11,616 nt of DNA, from NCBI GenBank assembly GCA_033763355.1, contig JANRKT010000051.1, positions 1 through 11,616 of the forward strand, read 5' to 3'. Every line of letters starts with the position of its first letter. Positions within the stretch are counted from its first letter, which is position 1. The translations under genes and the position numbers were made by a program. The notes beneath the pieces were generated by a model. That model was not told where the DNA came from, did not search any database, and saw only the letters and a program-made list of their open reading frames with translations. The stretch comes from JANRKT01 sp033763355 (GTDB lineage Bacteria; Bacteroidota; Bacteroidia; Chitinophagales; Chitinophagaceae). This document shows, piece after piece, positions 6,289-11,616 of the stretch.

Positions 6289-7572
6289 ATGAAAAAGTTG
6301 TTCACCCTATGTGGCAAAGCCGCCATTCTTGCAATGGTTGCCTGTCTTGCTTTGTTTCACAACACCACCGCACAATGCGTTTCCCCTTCACTTGTTTTTA
6401 AAAATGCAACTCTTGTTTCCGGAACAGCCGGCCAGGTTGGAGCTACTTACAAATTTCCGGGCGTTACCAACTATGCCGATGCCTACATCAAAATTGACAG
6501 CCTTGTAGGCGGTGCAAGCCTTGCAGATATAGATAAAACCGACATTGGCTATCCCGATGCGTGGCAACCTGTAGTAAACGGGCCGTCCAATCCTCCCGGA
6601 AATATCTCATATATCCGCTGGAGCATCACATTTAAAGCCATTGGCACCAACCTGAATCAATTGTTCCCCTGCTTTACATTATCAGCCGTAGATATAGATG
6701 GCGACAATTCAAAAATCAGGGAGTTTATTGAAGCCATAAACACAAGTTCTTATTCAAATACCACACCTACAACATTAACCATTACACAATCGGGCAATGA
6801 TATAAGGGCCCTTGGTTCAATTGCCAACAAAGCCAATATAGATACCCTTGCCGACGATACCCGCATAAAATTTGTTTACAACAGTGTAAGCAGCATCCAG
6901 ATCAAAACAGGTTCTTACATCAATCCCGGGTCAAACGGCAACGGATCAACTGCAAGATACAATTGCCTTTACTTCAGAAATATTACTGCTTCGCTTGGTT
7001 CGCTCCCCGTACGTTTCGTAAGCTTTTCTGCAAGGGCATTAAAAAGCAATACCGTGCAGGTAAACTGGGTAACAGAAACAGAAGTAAACAACAAACAATT
7101 TGAAATACAGCGCAGCGCAGACGGAATAAATTTCAGCACCGTGGGAATTGTATTGAGCATAGACGGCGGCAATAACCTGAAAGCTTATCAATACACTGAC
7201 AAAATGCAGGGAACAAATAAAGGGAAATTTTACTACCGCATCAAACAGGTTGACCTGGATAACAAATACACCCTCAGCAAAATTGCGGTAGTGAATTTAA
7301 GCGATGCAGGCCGTGTGTTTGTAAAAAGTTACCCTAACCCTGTTACCACTGATTTTACCATCAGCATGGAAAATGTGCAGCATCCGGCTAAATCTGTCCG
7401 CATCAGCAACCTGATGGGTAAAGAAGTGTACCGGAAAAATTTATCAGGCGCTGCAACAGGCATCCTGCAACTAAATGCGCAAACGGCGAATATGAATGAG
7501 CCCGGTATTTATGTGGCGGAAATAGCGCTGGCAGACGGAACCGTAATAACAGAAAAGCTCATCAAAAGATAA
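6289..7572 (+). CDS. Secreted type IX secretion cargo protein with C-terminal sorting domain
   Basis: A 427-aa exported protein. Residues 1-28 are a Sec signal peptide (K-K near the start, a hydrophobic core, cleavage likely at T-T-A / Q-C). Residues 30-235 form a predicted beta-rich passenger with a D-x-D-G-D-N calcium-site-like loop (D-I-D-G-D-N); I do not recognise a catalytic motif. Residues 239-343 are a fibronectin-III-like module of the sort that often precedes sorting domains (L-P-V-R-F-V-S-F-S-A, W-V-T-E-T-E-V-N-N, F-E-I-Q-R-S-A-D-G). Residues 348-427 are a T9SS type A sorting domain opening with Y-P-N-P and ending in E-K-L-I-K-R. It should cross the outer membrane by T9SS and be attached to the surface or released. 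Ligand or substrate unknown. It stands alone and ends at a strong terminator 33 nt past the stop. Confidence 0.9.
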   Translation: MKKLFTLCGKAAILAMVACLALFHNTTAQCVSPSLVFKNATLVSGTAGQVGATYKFPGVTNYADAYIKIDSLVGGASLADIDKTDIGYPDAWQPVVNGPSNPPGNISYIRWSITFKAIGTNLNQLFPCFTLSAVDIDGDNSKIREFIEAINTSSYSNTTPTTLTITQSGNDIRALGSIANKANIDTLADDTRIKFVYNSVSSIQIKTGSYINPGSNGNGSTARYNCLYFRNITASLGSLPVRFVSFSARALKSNTVQVNWVTETEVNNKQFEIQRSADGINFSTVGIVLSIDGGNNLKAYQYTDKMQGTNKGKFYYRIKQVDLDNKYTLSKIAVVNLSDAGRVFVKSYPNPVTTDFTISMENVQHPAKSVRISNLMGKEVYRKNLSGAATGILQLNAQTANMNEPGIYVAEIALADGTVITEKLIKR

Positions 7573-7604
7573 AAATATTTAGTAGAGGTTGTGAATTCCA
7601 AAAC

Positions 7605-7632
7605 GGGCCTCTTGTCTAGGAGGCCCTCTTTT
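7605..7632 (+). terminator. Rho-independent terminator of the T9SS cargo gene
   Basis: GGGCCTC (7605-7611) pairs perfectly with GAGGCCC (7620-7626) around an 8-nt loop (TTGTCTAG), followed by TCTTTT. The stem is short but GC-only apart from one pair. Position, just after the stop at 7572, and shape fit intrinsic termination. Confidence 0.85.
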
Positions 7633-7786
7633 AAAAACTTCTTTTTACAACCGGTTAACTCAAAATTCGTTTATGTAAAAAATTATTACATCATGAAAAG
7701 TCTCTGTTCTCACTGATTAAACCCCATGTTCCTTAAAACCATTGTTGTGCTAAGAAACAATTATTAACATTTAAATATTCACGACA

Positions 7787-8455
7787 ATGCTTATCACTTT
7801 AATTGCATTCACAAAAAGAATGTTCATGGCTGTACTGATGGTAACGGCAGCTTCAGCCAGTTTTGCTTTACCTGCAGATAGCGCTTCTTCTTCACGGGAC
7901 TGGATTGCTGAGTTTACCTGCAACAACGTGCAGCAGAATGTGGAACTGAAATGGAAAACATTATCGGAAACAAAGGGTATTGTGCTTGTAGAAATACAGC
8001 GGAGCAGCGACGGAAACAGCTTTTCAACTATCGGAAAGATTAAGATTTCGCCGCAGGCAATAAGCAATATTTACTCTTTTACTGATCACAAGCCAAGGAG
8101 GACCACAAACTGTTACAGACTGAAACTGCATACCAGCGCAGGAAGCACCCTGTACTCAAAAGTAATGATAGTGGAACTGCAAAAACCGGCTTCATCTGCA
8201 GAATTGGTAAGTATAACCCCTGACCCCGGTGTAAATGACATGCTGGTTACGATTCAGCTGAAGGAAAAAGGTTACATCAACATGGTTGTAACAGACAGCA
8301 GTAACAGGATAATAATACAAAACAAGCTGAAAGCCGTTGCAGGCCTGCATATTTATAAACTGGAAAACACCGGCAAACTGAAAAAAGGCAATTATTTCCT
8401 TAATGTAGCTGTAAACGGGGAGCCTTCTTTGCTTGCAAAACTGGAAAAAAATTAA
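7787..8455 (+). CDS. Short secreted protein with fibronectin-III-like module and degenerate T9SS-type sorting domain
   Basis: A 222-aa exported protein. The N-terminus is a signal peptide with cleavage likely near S-A-S-F-A-L (about 22-28). ATGs at 7820 and 7826 would give a shorter signal and cannot be excluded. Residues 39-130 match the module of the preceding secreted protein: V-E-L-K-W-K-T-L-S-E-T-K and V-E-I-Q-R-S-S-D-G-N-S-F-S-T-I-G here, against V-Q-V-N-W-V-T-E-T-E-V-N and F-E-I-Q-R-S-A-D-G-I-N-F-S-T-V-G there. Residues 140-222 have the strand pattern of a T9SS type A sorting domain (G-Y-I-N-M-V-V-T-D, then K-G-N-Y-F-L-N-V-A-V-N-G). The usual Y-P-N-P is I-T-P-D-P here, and the final K-L-I-x-K is A-K-L-E-K-N. 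There is no separate passenger domain. Role unknown; it may be a small surface adhesin or accessory protein. Confidence 0.8.
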   Translation: MLITLIAFTKRMFMAVLMVTAASASFALPADSASSSRDWIAEFTCNNVQQNVELKWKTLSETKGIVLVEIQRSSDGNSFSTIGKIKISPQAISNIYSFTDHKPRRTTNCYRLKLHTSAGSTLYSKVMIVELQKPASSAELVSITPDPGVNDMLVTIQLKEKGYINMVVTDSSNRIIIQNKLKAVAGLHIYKLENTGKLKKGNYFLNVAVNGEPSLLAKLEKN

Positions 8456-8551
8456 ACACTGGTAAGGTATTGATTATTTACAAAGGGTATAACTATTAAA
8501 AAAACCTGTTGCATGATTACTGCAGCAGATAAACTTTTAAACTGTTGATCT

Positions 8552-8737
8552 ATGGGCCGTCTTACTTCAAAAACACTTTTGTATTTTCTTTTGCTGCCCT
8601 CCAAATGGAGCTGCCTTGAAGCAAAGGAAAATAAAACCCCGAAAGCCTTTCAAAGGAACCTGAGGGAAAAACAGGCATTGAACAAATCGGCAAGAAGTTA
8701 TTACGAAGCGCTGAAGAGAATGAGGGACAAAAACTGA
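8552..8737 (+). CDS. Possible small basic protein, 61 aa
   Basis: A 61-aa frame opening with ATG. The first half has a short hydrophobic stretch (T-L-L-Y-F-L-L-L-P), then W-S-C. The second half is strongly charged and basic, probably helical (F-Q-R-N-L-R-E-K-Q-A-L-N-K-S-A-R-S-Y-Y-E-A-L-K-R-M). It is not a family I recognise. Support is indirect: codon choice resembles the neighbours, and a very strong terminator begins 19 nt after the stop, so plus-strand transcription reaches here, although read-through from the gene ending at 8455 would explain that too. The 96-nt gap upstream contains TTG (8509-8511) and TAAACTTT (8530-8537) at near-promoter spacing, a poor match. It may be a small protein, or simply the 3' region of the upstream transcript. 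Confidence 0.4.
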   Translation: MGRLTSKTLLYFLLLPSKWSCLEAKENKTPKAFQRNLREKQALNKSARSYYEALKRMRDKN

Positions 8738-8755
8738 AGCCTGTTTCATTAAAAC

Positions 8756-8794
8756 AAAAGCGGTTACACCTTTTACAAAGGAGTAACCGCTTTT
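8756..8794. terminator. Strong bidirectional hairpin terminator
   Basis: AAAAGCGGTTAC (8756-8767) pairs perfectly with GTAACCGCTTTT (8783-8794). Past an A-A mismatch the stem continues CCTTT/AAAGG, leaving a 3-nt loop. TTTTTT (8791-8796) provides the U-tract on the plus strand, and the minus strand reads CTTTTGTTTT after the stem. It lies between convergent genes and can serve both. The stop codon of the minus-strand regulator gene (8795-8797) lies inside the plus-strand T-tract. Confidence 0.92.
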
Positions 8795-9088
8795 TTATTT
8801 GTGGTTAACGCCAAGATAAGTCTGCAGGTTCCTCACGTATTCTTCAAATGCCTTTACACCTTTGGGGGTAATCTTACAAATTGTTTGGGGGTAATTGTCT
8901 TTGAACTGTTTTACAATATCAATATAGCCGGCTTCCTTTAATTTTTGTATCTGCACACTCAGGTTGCCGGCTGTAGAATTGGTTTTTTCCTTCAGGAAAG
9001 TAAACTCCGCTTCCTTTACACTGATAAGGAGCGATACCACGGCCAGCCTGAGCTGCGAATGTAATATGGGATCAAGTTCTTTAAACAC
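8795..9088 (-). CDS. Small winged-helix DNA-binding regulator (HTH_34-like)
   Basis: A 97-aa single-domain transcription factor. The pattern L-D-P-I-L-H-S-Q-L-R-L-A-V-V-S-L-L (5-21), then E-F-T-F-L-K-E-K-T-N-S-T-A-G-N-L-S-V-Q-I-Q-K-L (28-50, the recognition region), then G-Y-I-D-I-V-K (54-60) and I-T-P-K-G-V-K-A-F-E-E-Y (72-83, wing and last helix) is that of MarR/ArsR-related winged-helix proteins in the HTH_34 group. It probably binds DNA as a dimer. No ligand or metal site is visible. The start is GTG at 9088, giving an 8-nt overlap with the preceding membrane-protein gene (GTGTTTAA holds both start and stop), a layout that favours translational coupling. Likely targets are its own operon; that is inference. 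Transcription ends at the hairpin at 8756-8794. Confidence 0.88.
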   Translation of the reverse strand: MFKELDPILHSQLRLAVVSLLISVKEAEFTFLKEKTNSTAGNLSVQIQKLKEAGYIDIVKQFKDNYPQTICKITPKGVKAFEEYVRNLQTYLGVNHK

Positions 9089-9713
9089 CCTTAGTATAAA
9101 TCAATTGGTTTTCCGATTTTTTTTTAAACTCGCTGTTGGCAATATGCCCCGGTATAATATACCCTGCAAGCACCGCAATGGCATGGAGCGCCATAACCAT
9201 TTCAAAATTTTTCACAAACAGGGCTGCAAAGGCCAGCGCCCATGTTATGTATGCGCCGATAACTGACGGGCGGAAATTTAATGCTGTGCCATATATGAGT
9301 ATCCAGAACCCGTATAAACCCATCAGCAACGCAAAGCCCTTTTCTGGTCCTACGCCAACGTTTATGGCTACTATAATAAGCGCAAGGGAAATAAAAAAGC
9401 CGATATTCAGCTTATCAAAAATATCCTTGGTATAAGTCTTCACCTTTTCCGTCTTCCTGAAAAACAAAAAACGGATAATGGTGTACAACAGGAAAACCAG
9501 GGAAATGACGCCGAAAAAGTTCCAGAAAAACCAGGCAGAAAACCATTTAAAGTATAGGTTAAGCAAGGTACATGCTGAAGCAAGAAACAAAAGCCAGCCC
9601 CAGATGATCCATCCCGTGCCATCATCACGCTGTTCCTTTTTTGCTGTACTGATCATTTGCTGAATGATCAAAAGACTTTCCTGTTCGGTCATTTGTTTTT
9701 CCTGCTGGTTCAT
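9081..9713 (-). CDS. Six-helix membrane protein, paralog B of the regulator operon
   Basis: A 210-aa inner-membrane protein. A short hydrophilic N-terminal helix (E-Q-E-S-L-L-I-I-Q-Q-M-I, about 10-21) precedes about six membrane segments, the first beginning G-W-I-I-W-G-W. The last segment ends in G-Y-I-I-P-G-H-I and a basic tail (S-E-F-K-K-K). The upstream gene encodes a protein of the same plan with matching landmarks: W-G-W in the first segment, a basic K-V-K-T-Y loop after the second, and Y-I-I-P-G-H-I at the end, so the two are tandem duplicates. Catalytic or transport motifs are absent. ATG at 9713 overlaps the upstream stop (ATGA, 4 nt), and its own stop overlaps the regulator start. 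Function unknown. Being between its paralog and a one-domain regulator suggests a membrane sensor or partner of that regulator. Confidence 0.85.
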   Translation of the reverse strand: MNQQEKQMTEQESLLIIQQMISTAKKEQRDDGTGWIIWGWLLFLASACTLLNLYFKWFSAWFFWNFFGVISLVFLLYTIIRFLFFRKTEKVKTYTKDIFDKLNIGFFISLALIIVAINVGVGPEKGFALLMGLYGFWILIYGTALNFRPSVIGAYITWALAFAALFVKNFEMVMALHAIAVLAGYIIPGHIANSEFKKKSENQLIYTKGV

Positions 9714-10300
9714 GACAAAGCAGTTTTACGGTTAAAATGCGATCTGAGAATGTGCCCCGGTATAATATAACTGAAAAGAATAGCAGCAGCAGCAAATATC
9801 ATCTGGTAATCAAAACTGAACCAGATGGCAATACCTGCAAGCACCCAACTGATGATGCCCCCGGTAACAAGCGCTGTAAAATGCAGTATCCTTCCTGAAA
9901 CAAAAGTGCCGAGCCCGTACATCAGCATAAAAAAGGGAAACGCATTGAGCCAGCCCAGTTTAAAAAAAAGCAAACACATGATAAAGAAAGTCAGTCCCAT
10001 GCCCGTCCATAAATAACTCATATTTTCACTCACATAGGTCTTTACCCTGTTTTTCCTGTCAGTTTTTATGCCATGATAAATACTTGCAGCTGCGCCAACA
10101 AATGTGAGGAACCATACATAATAGTGGTGCTGATACTGAAAAACCACTTTTAATACAAACTGACCAATTATGGCTGCAAACGTTATCCAGCCCCACAATA
10201 AAAAATAAAACCAGTTTTCACTGATGTCCTGCTTTGTTTTATCAATCATGGATTGAATCAGTTGCAGGCTTTGTTCGGGTGAAAGTTTCTCTTCAGACAT
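9710..10300 (-). CDS. Six-helix membrane protein, paralog A of the regulator operon
   Basis: A 196-aa inner-membrane protein that opens the three-gene operon. The N-terminal helix S-P-E-Q-S-L-Q-L-I-Q-S-M-I (about 7-19) aligns with that of the next gene's product. About six membrane segments follow, the first with L-L-W-G-W, then the basic loop N-R-V-K-T-Y-V and a final segment ending Y-I-I-P-G-H-I-L-R-S-H-F-N-R-K. The open frame extends to a TTG at 10321, but that codon is part of the apparent -7 box TATTTTTG, so it is not transcribed; ATG at 10300 (M-S-E-E-K-L) is the better start. No enzymatic motif is visible. Known family unassigned; proteins of this shape next to small winged-helix regulators occur in Bacteroidota. 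Role in membrane signalling is inference. Confidence 0.85.
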   Translation of the reverse strand: MSEEKLSPEQSLQLIQSMIDKTKQDISENWFYFLLWGWITFAAIIGQFVLKVVFQYQHHYYVWFLTFVGAAASIYHGIKTDRKNRVKTYVSENMSYLWTGMGLTFFIMCLLFFKLGWLNAFPFFMLMYGLGTFVSGRILHFTALVTGGIISWVLAGIAIWFSFDYQMIFAAAAILFSYIIPGHILRSHFNRKTALS

Positions 10301-10318
10301 CTGAGTAAAGTTGAAAAT

Positions 10319-10326
10319 CAAAAATA
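10319..10326 (-). promoter_or_regulatory. -7 box of the paralog/regulator operon
   Basis: On the minus strand TATTTTTG matches TAnnTTTG exactly. It ends 18 nt before the ATG at 10300, so the transcript would have a leader of only about 10-14 nt, common for weak-SD Bacteroidota genes. No TTTG or TTG lies at the right -33 distance, because that place is taken by the hairpin at 10327-10361. The box also doubles as the U-rich tail of that hairpin. Confidence 0.4.
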
Positions 10327-10361
10327 GAATTGTCCATGATGCAGCCCATCACGGACAATTC
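10327..10361 (-). terminator. Hairpin terminator after the TPR-like gene
   Basis: GAATTGTCC (10327-10335) is exactly complementary to GGACAATTC (10353-10361). Past one A-C mismatch the stem goes on for five pairs (TGATG with CATCA), closing a 5-nt loop. Reading the minus strand, TATTTTTGATTTT follows. It begins 12 nt after the TAG stop of the TPR-like gene, where a terminator is expected. Confidence 0.75.
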
Positions 10362-10373
10362 ACATTATCTGCA

Positions 10374-11042
10374 CTATTTACTGCACTCTGCATGGAAGTA
10401 CCGTGTTGCAGCCAGGCCCCATTGGGGATGGATTGAACTTTCTGGCTTAAACGCTTCATATTTTTTTATAGCCTCTTCAAATAAAACTTTGGCTTCTGCT
10501 TTGCTTCCGCCGAATTGTTCGGGTGTATAAAATTTATCCTGCCCTTCCAGTAAATAGATCCTTGGATTATTCTGATTGAGTTGTTTTGCTTTTTCCAATG
10601 CCGCAGCTGCAAGCGGGCCTTGTGTTTGCCAGCGGGTCATCGGGTCAGCCATCATGCGCAGTGTGGCAATCATTTTTTTCAAACAAAAAATTTCTGAATT
10701 CTCTTTGGTTAAAGCTTCTGCCTTTGCAAGCAATGCTTCCGCTTTATCAGCAAGGGGGTCTGTTTTATCGGCTAAACCACCCATATTTTGCCCGTTATTC
10801 ATCATAAAGCCCTTCATTACATTACAGTAAGCTGCGTAATAATAAGGAAGCCATTGGGTTTTTTCAGCTTCACCTATCCTTTCAAAAGCATTTGCAAGGT
10901 CCTGCAGGGGTTCGGGCTTCATACTGCTGCTGTCATCCAGCATAACAATATTTTTCTCCATCGCTTTTGTAAACTTTTCGCTTTGTGCAAAAAGGGAAGC
11001 AACCATCAGCAATAATGCCAGCATAAGAATTGTTCTTTTCAT
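10374..11042 (-). CDS. Exported TPR-like repeat protein
   Basis: A 222-aa protein with a clear Sec signal peptide (M-K-R-T-I-L-M-L-A-L-L-L, cleavage likely at L-F-A / Q-S, residue 19), so it acts in the periplasm or outside. The mature part is almost all helical, with alternating helix pairs of tetratricopeptide type: L-A-N-A-F-E-R-I-G-E-A-E (about 49-60), the repeated L-A-D-K-A-E-A-L-L-A-K-A-E-A-L-T region (about 97-112), A-A-A-A-L-E-K-A-K-Q-L-N-Q-N-N-P-R-I-Y-L-L-E-G (about 145-167) and A-K-V-L-F-E-E-A-I-K-K-Y (about 184-195). TPR proteins scaffold protein contacts; the partner is unknown and there is no catalytic motif. The only cysteines are scattered, with no lipobox. It lies 42 nt after a DUF2269-like gene on the same strand, so probably in one transcript, ending at the hairpin at 10327-10361. 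Confidence 0.82.
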   Translation of the reverse strand: MKRTILMLALLLMVASLFAQSEKFTKAMEKNIVMLDDSSSMKPEPLQDLANAFERIGEAEKTQWLPYYYAAYCNVMKGFMMNNGQNMGGLADKTDPLADKAEALLAKAEALTKENSEIFCLKKMIATLRMMADPMTRWQTQGPLAAAALEKAKQLNQNNPRIYLLEGQDKFYTPEQFGGSKAEAKVLFEEAIKKYEAFKPESSIHPQWGLAATRYFHAECSK

Positions 11043-11084
11043 TGTTTTACATTTTTATTATAAAGAATTATCAGTGTCTGTTTT

Positions 11085-11582
11085 TTATTTCAGCGGGCTT
11101 AACACAGGCCATTTGAATACCATCATGAAAAATGAAATTACCGGGGTAATCAAAGCAAGGAAACCCCAGAACTCCCATTGACGAAAAAAAGTATTGAAAA
11201 ACTTGTTATCAAAGCCTGAAGCGCCTTTGTTTATTTGTTCCTGCAGGTGCTTTTTCATTTTAACCTGTAAAGGCGCCACCTTAGCGGCAAAGAATATCCC
11301 AGAAAGAGTGAACAAGACAAGCGGCCAGAAAATCCAGCCCGTGCTCAACATGGAGGTGCCTGCATGTATTGCCGCACCCATGCCAAAACCTGTAATAATT
11401 ACAACAGCAGGTATGGTAAATATCCGGTCTGATGCAATGATACCAGAAGCCGTGTGTTGCATAATTTGAACATCTCCTGTTTTTTTAGCAAACCTCATCC
11501 AGAACAAACCGGTGGTGATGTTGCCCAGAAATGCAACAACAGCGAGAATGTGAACAGATTTAAACAACAGGTAATAGTTCAT
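11085..11582 (-). CDS. DUF2269-like integral membrane protein
   Basis: A 165-aa protein with four predicted membrane segments: about 5-28 (L-L-F-K-S-V-H-I-L-A-V-V-A-F-L-G), about 55-75 (F-T-I-P-A-V-V-I-I-T-G-F-G-M), about 82-101 (G-W-I-F-W-P-L-V-L-F-T-L-S-G) and about 137-157 (F-W-G-F-L-A-L-I-T-P). The early K-S-V-H-I-L segment with a histidine in the first helix, the G-x-x-W near its end and overall length fit the DUF2269 family, whose function is not established; some relatives have been speculated to be redox or heme-linked. A hydrophilic loop rich in Lys (K-M-K-K-H-L-Q-E-Q) separates segments three and four. ATG at 11582 gives the canonical N-terminus. Only 34 nt of upstream sequence are in the window, so whether it is first in its operon cannot be judged. 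Confidence 0.75.
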   Translation of the reverse strand: MNYYLLFKSVHILAVVAFLGNITTGLFWMRFAKKTGDVQIMQHTASGIIASDRIFTIPAVVIITGFGMGAAIHAGTSMLSTGWIFWPLVLFTLSGIFFAAKVAPLQVKMKKHLQEQINKGASGFDNKFFNTFFRQWEFWGFLALITPVISFFMMVFKWPVLSPLK

Positions 11583-11616
11583 GTAATGGTTTTATAAATT
11601 GTTATTTATTGCATCC

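Noticed and set aside
7673..7692. ATGTAA/TTACAT inverted repeat before the second secreted-protein gene
   Set aside because: Six AT-rich base pairs in an AT-rich gap are expected by chance, and they are not placed relative to any promoter box.
8567..8749. 60-aa minus-strand frame opposite the 61-aa candidate
   Set aside because: It would start just inside the bidirectional terminator region and overlaps the plus-strand frame almost completely; composition is Phe/Cys-rich and unlike neighbouring proteins.
1..11616. CRISPR array, defence system, prophage or transposase
   Set aside because: No regularly spaced repeats, no nuclease, integrase or transposase motifs, and gene content and base composition are even throughout.

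Overview
The window looks like ordinary chromosome of a Bacteroidota bacterium, most likely a Chitinophagaceae-type organism. The evidence is moderate-to-low GC, a type IX secretion (T9SS) C-terminal sorting domain with the YPNP motif, Bacteroidota-style -7 boxes (TAnnTTTG), weak or absent Shine-Dalgarno sequences, and lipoproteins of the MKR...FSCKK kind. Taxonomy below phylum is inference. No tRNA, rRNA, CRISPR array, transposase or phage gene was found.

Layout. (1) 78-2405, plus strand: a two-gene unit of an FGE-sulfatase (SUMF1) fold lipoprotein that lacks the formylglycine-forming cysteines, and a twin-arginine-exported Gfo/Idh/MocA oxidoreductase. (2) 2406-2629: a gene-free stretch packed with inverted repeats, one of them terminator-like. 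(3) 2630-3304, plus strand: a lipocalin-like lipoprotein, convergent with (4) 3336-4046, minus strand: a PPP-type metallophosphoesterase. (5) 4102-5890, minus strand: an ABC-2 exporter pair, ATPase then permease, overlapping by 32 nt. A short palindromic element flanked by 8-bp direct repeats lies between the permease and the phosphoesterase. (6) 6289-8455, plus strand: two secreted proteins sharing a fibronectin-III-like module and a T9SS sorting domain; the first is canonical and ends at a strong terminator, the second is short with a degenerate YPNP motif. A possible 61-aa gene follows, then a strong bidirectional hairpin terminator at 8756-8794. (7) 8795-10300, minus strand: a compact overlapping operon of two tandem-paralogous six-helix membrane proteins and a small winged-helix regulator. 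(8) 10374-11582, minus strand: a DUF2269-like membrane protein and an exported TPR-like protein, ending at a hairpin that abuts the apparent promoter of the operon in (7).

How they work together. The ABC pair is a self-contained exporter. The paralog/paralog/regulator operon resembles in layout the small-regulator plus membrane-partner cassettes of bacteria, so membrane control of the regulator is an inference. The SUMF1-fold/Gfo pair probably acts outside the cytoplasm on sugar-like substrates. I did not find an unmistakably new system. The most interesting items are the overlapping paralog operon, the fused terminator/promoter, the palindromic element with possible target-site duplication, and the cysteine-less FGE-fold/Tat-oxidoreductase pair.
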